Position numbers and translations under genes: made by a program. This document shows, in pieces, positions 12,101 through 23,878 of a stretch of DNA of 64,000 nt. The notes under the pieces were generated by a model that saw nothing but the letters and a program-made list of their open reading frames with translations, was not told the origin of the DNA and did no database searches. The DNA is from Microdochium bolleyi (Eukaryota; Ascomycota; Sordariomycetes; Xylariales; Microdochiaceae): positions 2,113,524 through 2,177,523 of the forward strand of contig KQ964245.1 of assembly GCA_001566295.1 (NCBI GenBank), given 5' to 3'. The first letter of the stretch is position 1. Each line of letters starts with the position of its first letter.

Positions 12101-12870
12101 GGCTTGCGATAGGGGACGCAACTGGAAAGGTCTGTATCATGACCCTTGAAGACGATGACGAAGAGACGGTAGATCTGCCGGGTCTCAGACTCGACGTCGG
12201 CGGCATAAAGAGGTCCATCAGACGGCCGCGCACGATTATACCTCACCCCGAAGTTCCAGCCCCGGTCGATCCCATGGTGCAGGCCCCCGAGCCGGAGGAC
12301 GGCCCCAGCATTGGAGCCAAATGGCTTCACGGAGGTGAACTCGTCAGTAGGCCTGGTCTTGGGGTATTCCAAGGCCCAAACTATGCCAACATTGGTCTCT
12401 ATCGGAAGGACCTACACCTAGATCAAGATCCTAATAGTCCATTGCTGGCACAATGTCAAGCAAACCAGCAGGTTGACAGGAAACCCCCGTTAAGCCACGT
12501 CCGGCGCCAGCTGCCTGTACCAACGACCAGCACTGATAGGCAGGACTTTGCCGCTAGCAACACAAGTCAAGTCCACAAGGAACTCGCACATCTGCATCTA
12601 GACGCAACCACGGAAGCACAGCTCAAAGCAGAGCGAGCCGAGTACGACCCTAGCAGAGTGGATTACGTGTTTCCATACGAAGACGAAAGCTGTACCTTCT
12701 CGCACGAGAGCTCAGAGGATGAGTCCATGGAGACCTTCGGAGATGAGGTCTGCCACGAAACGGACCAAAAAGCTCTCGACACGAGCGAGAGCGACGAAGA
12801 TAGCAGCGACGATGATAACGATGATGAGGGCGACGAGTCCTCGGACGAAGATATGACGATACAAAAGTAG
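9124..12870 (+). CDS. large WD40-repeat nuclear protein with N-terminal SUMO-interacting motif
   Basis: Four exons, 9124-9657, 9729-11653, 11712-11824 and 11873-12870, give 1189 residues. All joins keep phase, and the third intron is only 48 nt. The N terminus has EVIDLTGDDE (about residues 8-17), a textbook SUMO-interacting motif: hydrophobic core followed by acidic residues. A basic PPKRRKVE stretch near residue 140 looks like a monopartite nuclear localisation signal. Between them is a low-complexity Thr/Pro-rich region. From about residue 500 come WD40-like blades, for example FDHTVKIWRC, SRVYVWDS and SDGVVKVWNIR. The C terminus is strongly acidic (Ser/Asp/Glu-rich, last about 45 residues). 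WD40 domains act as binding platforms, and the SIM and acidic tail suggest a chromatin or SUMO-linked nuclear role. That is inference; I do not recognise a named orthologue. Confidence 0.85.
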
Positions 12871-13270
12871 ATGTAGCCTTTTCTCTTTACCAACGCCAGC
12901 TTGTCGATACAGCTAGACGATGATACCCAGAACTCTAGAGAAGAATAAAAACACTTATAAACTACCTAAGCTACTTTTTTCTTCCCTGATGTATCTCTGG
13001 TAAGTTTTTAGAGGTTTTGGGATTATATTTTAGACCTATAAGTATTGTATATTACCCACCTAAATGATTCCTTAAGAATCCTGAAAGTCATATTATTTAG
13101 CACGAGCAAGCCTACCCGGCAGGACTTATAAGGCGATATAAGAGAGTTGGAAGGCCTAACAATAAAGGAGATTACGAGCAGAACAAGAGCTGTGGACTGC
13201 GTTCAGTAAGGATTTCGACAGGTTCCGCGATATAATTACAAATCCTAGATTATAAGTCTCTCCCCAGCGA
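12871..13270. repeat. AT-rich block 3' of the WD40 gene, candidate decayed repeat
   Basis: Downstream of the stop at 12870 the sequence becomes AT-rich, with TATA/TTATAA-rich words. A stretch at about 13120-13260 reads in broken frames as charged protein-like segments (for example RAEQELWTAFSKDFDRF) interrupted by stops. This fits a mutated mobile-element fragment, but the element class cannot be named from here. It mirrors the AT-rich island on the other side of the gene. Confidence 0.33.
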
Positions 13271-15329
13271 AATTATGTTATTCCCGTGGGCGGGACGCGT
13301 AAAGTCTCGTGCCGCCGACAGGGCAGGGTGGGTGAGCCGCTACTCCTGCAATGCGCTCCAATCAGAGTGTGGCAGCAGACAGAGACAGAGAGCTGTCTTC
13401 CGACGTCTCGGCACGTCTGGAGCTTTATGTAGCAAGCAAGCGGAGTTTTGAAGCTTATCCCGAGCAGGGCTGACAAGGGCTGGAACGTTCAGCGGCACAC
13501 GCGCGCGCAGCTTCGCCCGAGTGACATACTTTTGTTTGTGTTACACAATCTGGGATCAGGGATGTTATAATTGTTAATGAAGTAGTGGTCCAGAACTGTT
13601 CCCAGGATGAGTCTTGTGCCTGAAAGAAAGCGCTGATTAGGACCTGACAATTCCCCGAGACTTGTTCAGGCATCGGGGAATGGTTTTGAGTTTAGCCTCC
13701 TATGGGGAATCCCGGAAAGACCAACGGCCAAGCAACTCAGGGATTCGCATTCCCCGTCTACCGTACCCGGGTCGTGTCTCAAAGGGAAATAGGCACAGAC
13801 GAAATGCCTCATGGCCCGCGTGCGGCCGCGGCGCTATAAAGAAAAAGGGAAGCGACGAAATTAACCATGCATATGCACGGAACATTCCAGGCTACTGCTT
13901 CTGGGGGGTCCTTTCCTGCACGGCACGAATATCCCGCAACTGTGCAGGTTGCCGGAGTAGCCGCCGGGATTCACGCTGTATTCGCGCCGCTCTAGGACAA
14001 ACTCCTGATCGGGTGGGTGTTCTGACCTTCCTTGGTCCTAGAGACGTGACCTTGACAAATCGCAAAGGGAGCTATTACTGCGTGCAGACTTTCTCGCAAG
14101 ATATAAGAGAACTCTAACTGCTTCAGAACACCGATACAGAGGGACCCCAGTGGGAATTGCCAAGACCTCCACGGGAAGCACCGGGTTTCCCTCAGAGAAA
14201 GGAGGGAAAATGCCCCCATCGTACTTCCGCGCGTACCTACATTAGCAAGTAGCACTCGACCACATTTCCCGCATCTCGTCCCCCATCCTAGTGAAATTCC
14301 CTCCCCACTTCCGACGTGTCGTGCATCTCCTGCATACAACGGCGACCCACACAGCGGAACCAGAGAAGAACACACACCTAAAAGAAAAAAAAGCCTCTCC
14401 GGAACCCGGCTCTCCCGCATATTCCCGTGTGAACCACGAAGTGCGTGTGGGGACACGTTTCCGACAAGAAGACCCTACTTGCGTGATATAATGTACACAG
14501 AGTACGGTTGGGGAAAAGCACGCTCAAACAGTGCTGGGCACTGTCGTGGCTTGGCATACTGTGCTGGCAAAGTACCTTTTTGTGGTTGTTGTCTCCCTTT
14601 GGGCTCCTGGGAGAGAGAGGTGGTCACGAGTGGACTTTCCTGTTCCGGCAACGGGTAGTTGTTTTGCTCTTGTCGCGTTTGTGGACGCGGGGGCTTTTCC
14701 TTGGGCGGATGGAGAGTTGTGCTGGCTGTCCGTTAAGCCCTTGACGAAGAGCATAGGTCGAGATGCTGTTGTTGTAGGCAGAATAATCCCACCTACTGTA
14801 GGATGGAAACTCACCACCAGGTCTCCTGTCTGAAAAGCTGGTCAGATATGTGCTGTTCCAAGCCAACTCAATGACGGGCTGTCGAGAAAACAACATCTCT
14901 CGTCAGGTCACGATCACCTTCGATATACCGGCTCAAGGCAATAATACATCTATAGCAAGAGCATTAATCAATGTGGGTAACCCCATCGTCTCGAAAAGTA
15001 CATCTCAACCTCTACCGTAGCTCGAAGTTGTAAAGTTCCGAAGCTCTACGGAAGTGAATATGTCACCAATAACTCATAAATCGCCCAGTGTCCTATCGTG
15101 TTTGGATCGGAAAGAATGTGCAGCATTAGAATGTACTTTGGCCTATGAACAGAAGATGCGACCGTCCTCACTCGTGGGAGAGGATCACGCCCGAAAAGAG
15201 ACTTCCATAACGCCGTGACATGCTATGCAATCGATTGCAAGACCCTGTGTCTTACGTATGTTCCCGCTCAATAGCACCAGTCACCTGTGATGTACAGATC
15301 ATGATCCTCCGACCTCTTCGCAAAGAGTG
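13271..15329. other. intergenic, 2.1 kb between convergent genes
   Basis: The region lies between the 3' ends of the WD40 gene (plus) and the Nrd1/Seb1-like gene (minus). Frames such as 13662-14117 plus and 13992-14456 minus carry no recognisable domains. No RNA gene was recognised. Confidence 0.45.
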
Positions 15330-17887
15330 CTACTGCCCAGGAGGAGCCGGGAAGCTGAACCCAGGCGGGAAGATCGGCATCCCGTTCGCGCCAGCCGATA
15401 TGCCGAATGGGAAGTTCGATCCAGCTCCCTGCCCAGGAGGCATGAAGTTCGGGTTGTTGTTGACCTGCTGGTCATTGCGTCGGCCGCCGCCACCACCGCC
15501 GCCACCGCCGCCACCGCGGTTCCTCTGCCACCTGTTGTTGTTGTTGTTGTTGCTGTTGTGGCCGCCGTTGCCGCCGAAATCGTCTTCGTCATCGCGGGAC
15601 GACTGGGGTCCGTGTCGCCCGCTCCGGTCCGTCTGCATGCGCCGGCTAATGGCCTTTGACGAGACGCCTGCGCCAATCTCAATATCGGGCTCCTCGACAA
15701 CCATCCCGCTCTCTATAGCGCGGCCGCCGCTGCCGCCGTACTCAGCCGTGAGCATCCACTTGCGGTCGGCCTCGGTTAGTCTTGCGATCGGGATGATGCT
15801 GACGCCTGTCTGGTAGTCGCTGCAGTCGCGGGGACCGAATCCCACACCCCACCTGGTCTGATCGGAAAGAGCACTGTCAATATATGATACTGATGATGTC
15901 GCATGCCGGACATGGACTCACCCTGAATGGTCCGGTTTCGTTCGCCTCCTTGGCAGCGACAGCATCTTTGCGGTTGGCCATCTTAACGAATGCGTGGCGC
16001 TTGTCTTTGTTCACGATGCAGGTCTGGACCGCCCCGTTTCTGCCGAAAATGCCACGCAGCTCGCTCTCGGGAACACTTTCAAAACGTTAGCATCTTTGCG
16101 CGGAGAACGATGATGTGTGAATGTGCTATACTTACGTGACACCTCCCACAAATAGTGTGCGGCTTAGGACTATTACAACTCAGTCAGCTTTGTGGATTCT
16201 TCTCTCCCTACAGACAGCGTCGCTTACCTTTGATGTTTCCCGGCGGTAGCGACTGGTCAAAGTCGACCCATTTCTCAGCAGGCGGGCCACTCTGATTGTT
16301 CCGTTGCGGGCTTGGGCTTCTACCTCGGCGTCCGGTTGGGCTACGCTGTCGGTAGTTGTCTTTGACTTGATCCTGCGAGTGTCGGCCGTAGTCGCCATTG
16401 TGATCGCTGCGACTCCCCTTTGGTGACCTTTGCGAACCCCATTGTCGACCAGGTGAACGTGACCTCGACCTGTCTTGATGTCTTTCTGGCGAATGAGCCT
16501 GATGGGCATGACGATAACCATCTTTACCCCAGCCACCTGCGCCATATGCGCCATGCGCTGCTGGGGGCATCGACACCTGAGGAGCCGCCACTGGGGGTGC
16601 GGATGCAGGTGTGTTCTGCATAGCCGCCATAATGGCCGGTATCTTATCCAGAGGTACTCCCTGGTCGGCAAGTAACTTGATCAACATGACCTGCTGCTGC
16701 AGGTTCGGATCCATGGCACCTGGGACTGGCAGAGGCGCACCGGGCGCCATTCCCGGGAAGCCCAGAGGTTGATTGATCGAGTGTATCGGGGGCGCTTGTC
16801 CAGGCTGTGGGAACGGGAAGGGCATGCCAGGCAGACCGACTGGGGGTGGTACAGGCGGGAAAGATACTGGTGTCTGGCTCTGGCTTTGGACATGAGGTTG
16901 TGCTGGCGGCATGATGTAAGCGTTGGCTGGAGCCGAACTACTGGGCGGAGGCGCAGAGGCAGGATTCTGGCGAGCCAACTTGGACAAGGCTTCCAAGATG
17001 GCATTGGGTGGCGCTTGAGCTGCAGGCTTTATCTCTCCCAGGCCAGGAAGACCGGGCCCGGGAGGAGGACTGCCTGGAGGAGTCGTAGATTCTGCGACAT
17101 CACGGGTATCAGTCTGAGTGAGTACATAAACTACGTGTCGCGGCAAAAGACATACGTGGCTGCATCGATGCTTGGAGCTTCTGCTTAAAGGACTCTACCA
17201 GTGGTGCCGGAAAGGTCTGCCCTTTGTCCCAGATATCGACGAGTTTCCTGATTTTTTCCTACATATTGTCACATGCGTAAGTACAAGCTGGCTGGTCACA
17301 AGGTTACTGCACAGGTTCGCCCGGACGTGGGAGATAGGAGGCGATCCAGAGGTTCTGTCTAGCCTGGAGCGCGATGGACCTTGACAATTCACCAACATCT
17401 GCCAGTGCCTTGTGGTTGATGGGAGCGAGAATTGCTTGTGCGGCTTACCTTTTGCTCAGCTGGAGCATTCTGTACGATATCGTTCATGAGCACGGGAATG
17501 AGTTCGGTCACTCGATGGACTCCTGCGGCAGCAGTCCCATCTTGGGCAGAGCTATTGATCTGCTGGCCGGCTTGTTTAGCCTGCTCGATCCATCTCCGGG
17601 TCACAGAGTCTACAACGTAGAGGACGCCTAGTTTATGCGTGCCAGGCGCTTTCTTGAAGTGTGTGTAGATCTTCTGAATAAGGACCGACTCAGACTGTGA
17701 AGATTAATGGCAAAGTCAGCATCATGGTTCATGCATTTGGTTCCTGGTGCATCCAAGCGATGCTTACCTGGACATTGTCGACACACAAGGCAGTGAGGGA
17801 CGTGATTCGGGTACCAGACACTCCTGGAGGCTTTAGGCTCTGCATATAATTGAGGCCTGCCTCTAGGTCTGCCACCGGCGACGACAT
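15330..17887 (-). CDS. Nrd1/Seb1-type RNA polymerase II CTD- and RNA-binding termination factor
   Basis: Seven exons were joined: 17887-17768, 17694-17449, 17258-17156, 17091-16228, 16169-16136, 16075-15922 and 15857-15330, giving 682 residues. Residues 1 to about 150 form a CTD-interacting domain (KIYTHFKKAPGTHKLGVLY and VVDSVTRRWI are visible). A Pro/Gly/Gln-rich linker and an Arg/Ser-rich segment follow, then an RRM from about residue 323 with RNP2-like TLFVGGVT and RNP1-like KRHAFVKM. Next comes the Nrd1/Seb1 signature RWGVGFGPRDCSDYQTG. The C terminus has an N-rich run and a G-rich run in opposite orientation to the (GTT)n and (CCG)n tracts on the plus strand. Nrd1/Seb1 proteins bind Ser-phosphorylated Pol II CTD and nascent RNA to direct termination and 3'-end choice. 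The exon for RNP2 is only 34 nt. Splice phases agree throughout; the acceptor at 17092 was chosen to keep the frame. Confidence 0.9.
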
Positions 17888-17949
17888 CCTGGATGTTGTA
17901 GCGAGCCCAAAGACTCTTTGGTGGCACACGGCACAAGGTGAAGTCAAAG

Positions 17950-18435
17950 ATGAGCGCCCACAGCTTTAGATGCCAGCAATTCGCAGGTCAGGCTACTGGC
18001 AGAGTAATCTTTACTGATCCGGAAGAAGCACGGGCTCCCAAGATTAAACGCTGGTAGAACTACCTAGTCGCGCTCAATATGTACTACGGCCGACACGGGC
18101 GGCTTTCGTTGACTGCGTGGAAGCTGTCTAAAGACCACGATCTAGACGGTGTGATGACAGGTTTGCACGAGCGGCCACAGACGTTCCACGAGATCGAGGA
18201 GTAGCTGCCGAAAGTCTACCGGCTGAAGTATTTATGTAGCGCTGCAGCATGCGATGCTACGGCAGTTTCAAGTGCGGCTTTAATCAATCGAGTCAAGCGG
18301 GAAGAGCGAGGCTGGACAGCAGAGGTCTACAACGATCGTGAACGACGGAGTATCACTGGGCGGGCGTTTCTTCGCGGACGCGACTCAGAGAATGTGCCGA
18401 GGGTGGTTGGTGGCTGGACAGTGTCGCAGAACTGA
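17950..18435 (+). pseudogene. degenerate reading frame, function unknown
   Basis: From an ATG at 17950 a single frame runs about 160 codons to a TGA, interrupted by only two TAG codons (after KIKRW and after HEIEE). At random about seven to eight stops would be expected over this span at 50 % GC, somewhat fewer at the local composition. The predicted peptide is mixed and charged (for example HGRLSLTAWKLSKDHDLDG), not low-complexity. Both stops could come from C-to-T change at CAG, as in repeat-induced mutation. It starts 63 bp from the Nrd1-like ATG on the opposite strand, so it occupies what should be that gene's promoter. I do not recognise the family; it may be a gene relic or part of a mobile element. 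Confidence 0.35.
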
Positions 18436-19629
18436 CAGGAAGATGGCGTTTTGTGGTGAAGAGGACGATGTCGATGGCAGCGACGAGTTGCCAAATGGAT
18501 TGGCAGAACGCATGAGGGAGAGTTGGAGAATCGACGGAGCTGGGTGGGATCTGGATTCTGGACGCAGGAAGGAGAGCAAAGAGCTAGCAGCAAAGAATGA
18601 TGAGTCAGCCGAGGCCTGGTGGGGTGTTTGAGCCTCGGACAAAGGCTGGAGCTCTGGCACGGGATTCCTCCACACTTTCCGAGGACCTACCCTGTATCAT
18701 GCCCGATCGCCTACGGTACCGAGGTCGCGTAGGTAAGCTGTGGTGGCCGGCCTCTTCAAGGTTGCTTCAGATGCCCCTCATGTTCCTGGAGTGTAGATAG
18801 TCCTCGAATTGGTGCGATCCCGGCGAGTATGTCGTACCCATCACCAAGACTTGGGGGGATTCAAGATTATCCAATTGAGCTTTGCCAGATCCCCCGAATC
18901 AACTGGTTTGCGCTCACCACCAACAAATGCGTGGCTGAGAGTCTGGCCCTGAGTAGGACTTGACGTCACACAAGATGGCATGTGTAGACGCTAAGGTATG
19001 CACAAGCTGCAGCAAGGTGGCTGGCTCGACAGAGCTTGGGGCTGAAGTAGAGGTGAGCAGAGGCAACCTGGAATTGAGTGACACAAGCTGCCAACGTTGG
19101 AAATGTTGGGGATCGCTTGAATGGCTTGCAGAATGCGATGCTCCCTCAAGCTGCTGTTTCAGCGCTTCGTGGACAGCTGGACTGCCCTTGTGTCTGAGAC
19201 GCTGCTCTCTCGCCTTGCTCGGTCAGACGGAGCTTCAGAATGCCGGCCGTCGCTCCAGCCGTTGACTTGGGTCCTTTAGCTGAAGGCCAAATGCGTTGCC
19301 CGGCCAAGCAGCAACCCTGGAGAACTCCACCGCCCACAGCAGGCACAATGCATCATTGTGCTGCACGCACACTGCAGCGTCGTCGAGGCATGGGCATGGC
19401 ATGGGGTGTCGAGGTGTGTCCCTCCACCGGGTGAGAACCCACAGCTGCCGCCTGCGGCATTTGATTATGCCCGTTTCGTCAACCGCCCGCTCCGCCCCAG
19501 AGGTCGATCTGATCCGTCTGCCCGATAAATCTCCCTGCCGGTGCTTTTTTCCTTGCCTCTGGCTTCCTTCCCCCTTCTGGTCCTGCATCTCACGGGTTCA
19601 TCTAGTCCCCAGCACACACTTCTCTCACA
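18436..19629. other. intergenic/promoter of citrate synthase gene
   Basis: No supported gene lies between the degenerate frame and citrate synthase. The last 90 bp contain a C/T-rich leader region. Confidence 0.5.
19542..19580 (+). promoter_or_regulatory. pyrimidine-rich leader region of citrate synthase gene
   Basis: A C/T-rich stretch with a run of six T lies about 50-90 nt before the ATG at 19630, followed by a CACAATGG start context. This placement matches that before the acyl-CoA synthetase, Yhm2 and Pma1 genes. Confidence 0.4.
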
Positions 19630-21306
19630 ATGGCTTCCTCCATGCGTCTGAGCGCCTCCGCTCTGCGGGCTGTCCGCGCCACCCCGAGCTTCACTGCTCG
19701 CCACGCCGCCTTTACCGCCGCCCGCTGCTACTCCTCCAAGAGCCAGGTACGATTTCGCTCTCTCCCGCTTGCCCTCGGGCGGCGCCTGCCACAATCCGCC
19801 AGCAGTCTGCTAACCTCTTCTCGCTCTCCAACCACAGTCTCTCAAGGAGCGCTTCGCTGAGCTCCTCCCCGAGAAGATCGAGGAGATCAAGGCCCTGAGA
19901 AAGTGAGTGCTTCTTCCACGCAGTCCCCACTTCCGCTCGTCCGGGGCATACGCTTCTTTGACACCACATACTGACCATTGGTGTTTTCCACTGCTATAGG
20001 GAGCACGGCTCCAAGGTCGTCGACAAGGTCACCCTTGACCAGGTCTATGGTGGTGCCCGTGGCATCAAGGCCCTCGTCTGGGAGGGTTCCGTCCTCGACG
20101 CTGAGGAGGGTATCCGCTTCCGCGGCAAGACCATCCCTGAATGCCAGGAGCTTCTCCCCAAGGCCCCCGGTGGCAAGGAGCCTCTGCCCGAAGGTAAGAA
20201 CATCGCCGAAGCCCCTCTCTGCGTCACAATGTATAGAAGTACCACGCTGACGAGTATCACCAGGTCTCTTCTGGCTGCTCCTGACCGGCGAGGTCCCCAC
20301 CGAGCAGCAGGTCCGTGACCTGTCTGCCGACTGGGCCGCCCGCTCCGACATCCCCAAGTTTGTCGAGGAGCTCATCGACCGCTGCCCGACCGACCTCCAC
20401 CCCATGGCCCAGTTCTCTCTGGCCGTCACTGCCCTCGAGCACACCTCCTCGTTCGCCAAGGCTTACGCCAAGGGTGTCAACAAGAAGGAGTACTGGGGCT
20501 ACACCTTTGAGGACTCGATGGACCTGATCGCCAAGCTGCCCACCATCGCCGCCCGCATCTACCAGAACGTCTTCAAGGGCGGCAAGGTCGCCGCCGTCCA
20601 GAAGGACAAGGACTACTCGTTCAACTTCGCCAACCAGCTCGGCTTCGGCGAGAACAAGGACTTCGTCGAGCTCCTCCGTCTGTACCTGACCATCCACACC
20701 GACCACGAGGGTGGCAACGTCTCTGCCCACACCACCCACCTGGTCGGCTCCGCCCTCAGCTCGCCCTTCCTGTCTCTGGCCGCTGGTCTCAACGGTCTCG
20801 CCGGTCCCCTCCACGGTCTGGCCAACCAGGAGGTCCTGAACTGGCTCACCGAGATGAAGAAGTCTGTCGGTGACAACCTCAGCGACGAGAAGATCAAGGA
20901 GTACCTGTGGTCCACCCTCAACGCCGGCCGTGTCGTCCCCGGCTACGGCCACGCCGTCCTCCGCAAGACCGACCCCCGCTACAGCGCCCAGCGCACCTTC
21001 GCCCAGCAGCACATGCCCGAGGACCCCATGTTCAAGCTCGTCAGCCAGGTCTACAAGATCGCCCCCGGCGTCCTGACCGAGCACGGCAAGACCAAGAACC
21101 CCTACCCCAACGTCGACGCCCACTCCGGTGTCCTGCTCCAGTACTACGGCCTGACCGAGGCCAACTACTACACCGTCCTCTTCGGTGTCTCGCGCGCCAT
21201 CGGTGTTCTGCCCCAGCTCATCATCGACCGCGCCGTCGGTGCCCCCATCGAGCGCCCCAAGTCCTTCTCCACCGCCAAGTGGATCGAGATTGCCAAGAAG
21301 CTGTAA
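19630..21306 (+). CDS. cit1: citrate synthase, mitochondrial
   Basis: Four exons, 19630-19746, 19838-19902, 20000-20193 and 20264-21306, give 472 residues. The enzyme condenses oxaloacetate and acetyl-CoA to citrate, the first step of the TCA cycle. The N terminus is a typical mitochondrial targeting peptide: Ser/Ala/Arg-rich, no acidic residues, with an ARCYSSKS cleavage-type motif around residues 31-38. The mature protein carries the catalytic set: the histidine in GPLHGLANQEV, the histidine in VPGYGHAVLRKTDPRY, and the aspartate in YPNVDAHSG. Length equals the usual fungal enzyme. Targeting to mitochondria rather than peroxisomes is supported by the presequence and by the C-terminal KKL, which is not a clear PTS1. 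Phase is kept at every junction. A Yhm2-type citrate carrier gene follows on the same strand. Confidence 0.97.
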
Positions 21307-23878
21307 AGCAGCTCCCTTGGGTCTTTTTGAGTTGAAGAGAAACTACGACGCGAAGAGCGAATGACCGGTTCGAGCACACCAAAAACGGAAAATCCTGCAC
21401 CAGGGCAGTGTATTGTATCAACATGACGAGGAGTTTTTGTGTTTTTTCCCGAAACTGATGAAAATGCTCCTGTTTTTGATACCAAAACATCTGCGCTTGT
21501 ACAACTATAGTTCTGAAGAAATAACATGTCATGACCTCACGCATGCTGCTGTCCAATTTTACGGCCCCTGGTGGTGACTTGCTTGTGCCTTCTGCTGTGT
21601 GGTGGCTCCTCATTGTCAATGGCGATGAATGTATTCCCCGCTGGTCTTCCCACCATGATTACCAGACCTGGCAGAGTCTGCAGCCCGTTGACCGGGATGC
21701 TCACTTGGCGATATGAGCTCTGGTATTTGCCGACATTCTCGGCGTAGCAATGGTTGGCTGGCAGGCTGGCATTCGTATCAACATTGGCGAGAATCGCAAT
21801 CTGTGGCCCGCCAAGGAGGACCTCGGAACACATGCCCGCTCCAAGTCAAGTGTCCATGCGTGCTGTGCATGTCGCAACGCTCATAAGCGCGGGGTGCCGT
21901 ATTCCGGCCAGCCTACGGATTAGCTACTGTACCCATCACTTCGTAACGGGCTGAAAGGTGAGGCGGTGGTCCATGTGCCGACAGCGGCAAACCCCCGGCG
22001 GCAGTCTAATTTTGTACACGACAAGCTCCACCGTTTCAACTGACGTGCCACCAACTTGCTTTACCTTGTGCATCTGGGACGGCGAGGGGCAGACAGCTAG
22101 GAGTTGCAACAGATGCGGCGTGCTCCCTTTCTCTCTGCTTGGATTTCGCTCCGAGCACAAGCACGTTCACCGAGTCAAGAGACTACCTGCAGGCACTGCG
22201 CGAGAGGCCAATTGTAGACGAGACCGATATGCCGGCTGGCCAGGAGACCCTCACTCACCGCTGCAGCTGACGTACGTCGTCATCACCGCCGAACCCCCCT
22301 TTCCCCCCGACGATGGCGACGGGGACCAGGACATGTTTTCTCCCCGAACCAGCAGCCATGGAGAGTTTATTGGCCGAACAGGGCGCGCAGGGAGAACACA
22401 CACGAAAAAAAAGGGTCTCCCCAAAGGAGTCTCAACAGATGGCCATCAGACCGTTGTGGGGGCCCTTGCGCGGCTGCGCTAGCGAACTAGCGGAGCTGGG
22501 CTGTTCTTCTTGGACAAGGGACGGCAGGTGAGCTTGGCGTTGTTGAGCTGCTCCCCCGTCCAACAAACGTGGGAGCTTTTTTGGGACATGCAACCAAGAG
22601 TTAAAGTTGCCTGCCCCTTGGAGCTGGGTGATTACACAGCAGCGAGGCTGTCGGTGCGGTATGCTTCATGGGTGGGTGGGCTACCAGGTTTGTTTTTTCA
22701 GCAGATTCCATATGATTGTTTGCTTCGCCGTGGGATAATTCAATGCTTCCTTGAGTGCTGGGAGAGGAAAGAAGGCAGTCAATTGTCGCCGGCGGTTGAC
22801 TGATCGGGTGCTGGAGCTTGAGCCCCGGGACGTCGAGCGTGGAGCGCGGTGGAGGGGTTACCTAGCCCTGCTGCCGACCAGGTGGCCGTAGCCGGGAATT
22901 GCCCTGCGGATCCAGTTGTCAGGGCGCTCCAAACGTCAGGCTTGGACGACATGTTCAGCCTTGACACATCTCGACACGTTTGAGAGCATGTCGCAAGAGA
23001 ACTGCGACCTGCGAGGTCGCAGGCTCTTATGGGTCTCAGCTGCAGGAGGATCGGAACAGATAGGCATTCGAACCCCCCGAGACTCGTCAGCCAAGTGCAG
23101 GACAACTCGGCGCAGCAGCTCCTCGCGCTCGGATCCGAGGCCATCTCGAGACAGCTCCGAGAGAGCATCAGGCAAGCAAGCAAGTCGACCGAGGATAATG
23201 GACAAGTGGATATCGAAGGAGGGGGAGAAATCGGAAACAGAGCGACGACCCCAGATGGGGAAGCTCACCTTGGCCTGCCATGTCGTCCCGCGGGACTGGC
23301 TTGTGACAGAGCAGAGGGGTGGATGAGTGTGCTGGTGATGCCGGCCGCTGCAGGCCTGCTTGCTCCCATGATGTCTCTGCCGCGAAGGGGGTCAGCATCA
23401 GGTGCACGTTTGAAGGACAGGACACTCCATGGCTGCTGTCGCAGTCGTGTGCAACGGAAGCCTGCCAGCACGGGAAGCGACGACAATGAAGACTCCCGAA
23501 CCTAGAAGTCGACAATAGAGTGTGGCTCGCCGAGGGTAGCTGTGCTGTCGCGGGTGTGTTCCCTGGGCCCCCATGTTCCCACTCAAATGCCCCGTCCACC
23601 CCTGGAGATCCCCGGTCGGTCGCCGAGCACTGCGGCTAAGCACCCTCACCCCGTCCCGCCCATTGAGCTCCGTTCAGGTCTCCTGGCTAGCTCCTCCAAG
23701 CTTGCCCGCCTCTTAAGTCATCCCCATCCTGCCCGCCGCGGTCCCTCTTCTCCTTCCTCTCCCTCCCATCCGACTTTCCGACGTCAATTCCGCTCTTAAG
23801 CACCTCCTCCCCCTCTTCCGCGACGAAGCACACGATCGCCTTGGTCAGGCCCCTTCCATCCAGACGCCCATCCACAGC
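21307..23878. other. intergenic, 2.6 kb between citrate synthase and Yhm2 genes
   Basis: No supported gene. The first about 220 bp is likely 3' UTR of citrate synthase. A tRNA-like B-box at about 23063-23078 on the minus strand lacks a matching A-box and cloverleaf. The final 150 bp is C/T-rich and is the likely Yhm2 leader. Confidence 0.5.
23741..23779 (+). promoter_or_regulatory. pyrimidine-rich leader region of Yhm2 gene
   Basis: A nearly pure C/T block about 100-140 nt before the ATG at 23879, similar to the blocks ahead of the other strongly expressed genes in the window. Confidence 0.4.

Noticed and set aside
15484..15556. (CCG/CCA)n and (GTT)n tracts as independent microsatellites
   Set aside because: They are the reverse complement of the Gly-run and Asn-run codons in the last exon of the Nrd1/Seb1-like gene.
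23060..23085. tRNA-like B-box (GGTTCGAATGCC on the minus strand)
   Set aside because: The upstream A-box-like word is only about 25 nt away and no acceptor, D or anticodon stem can be folded.
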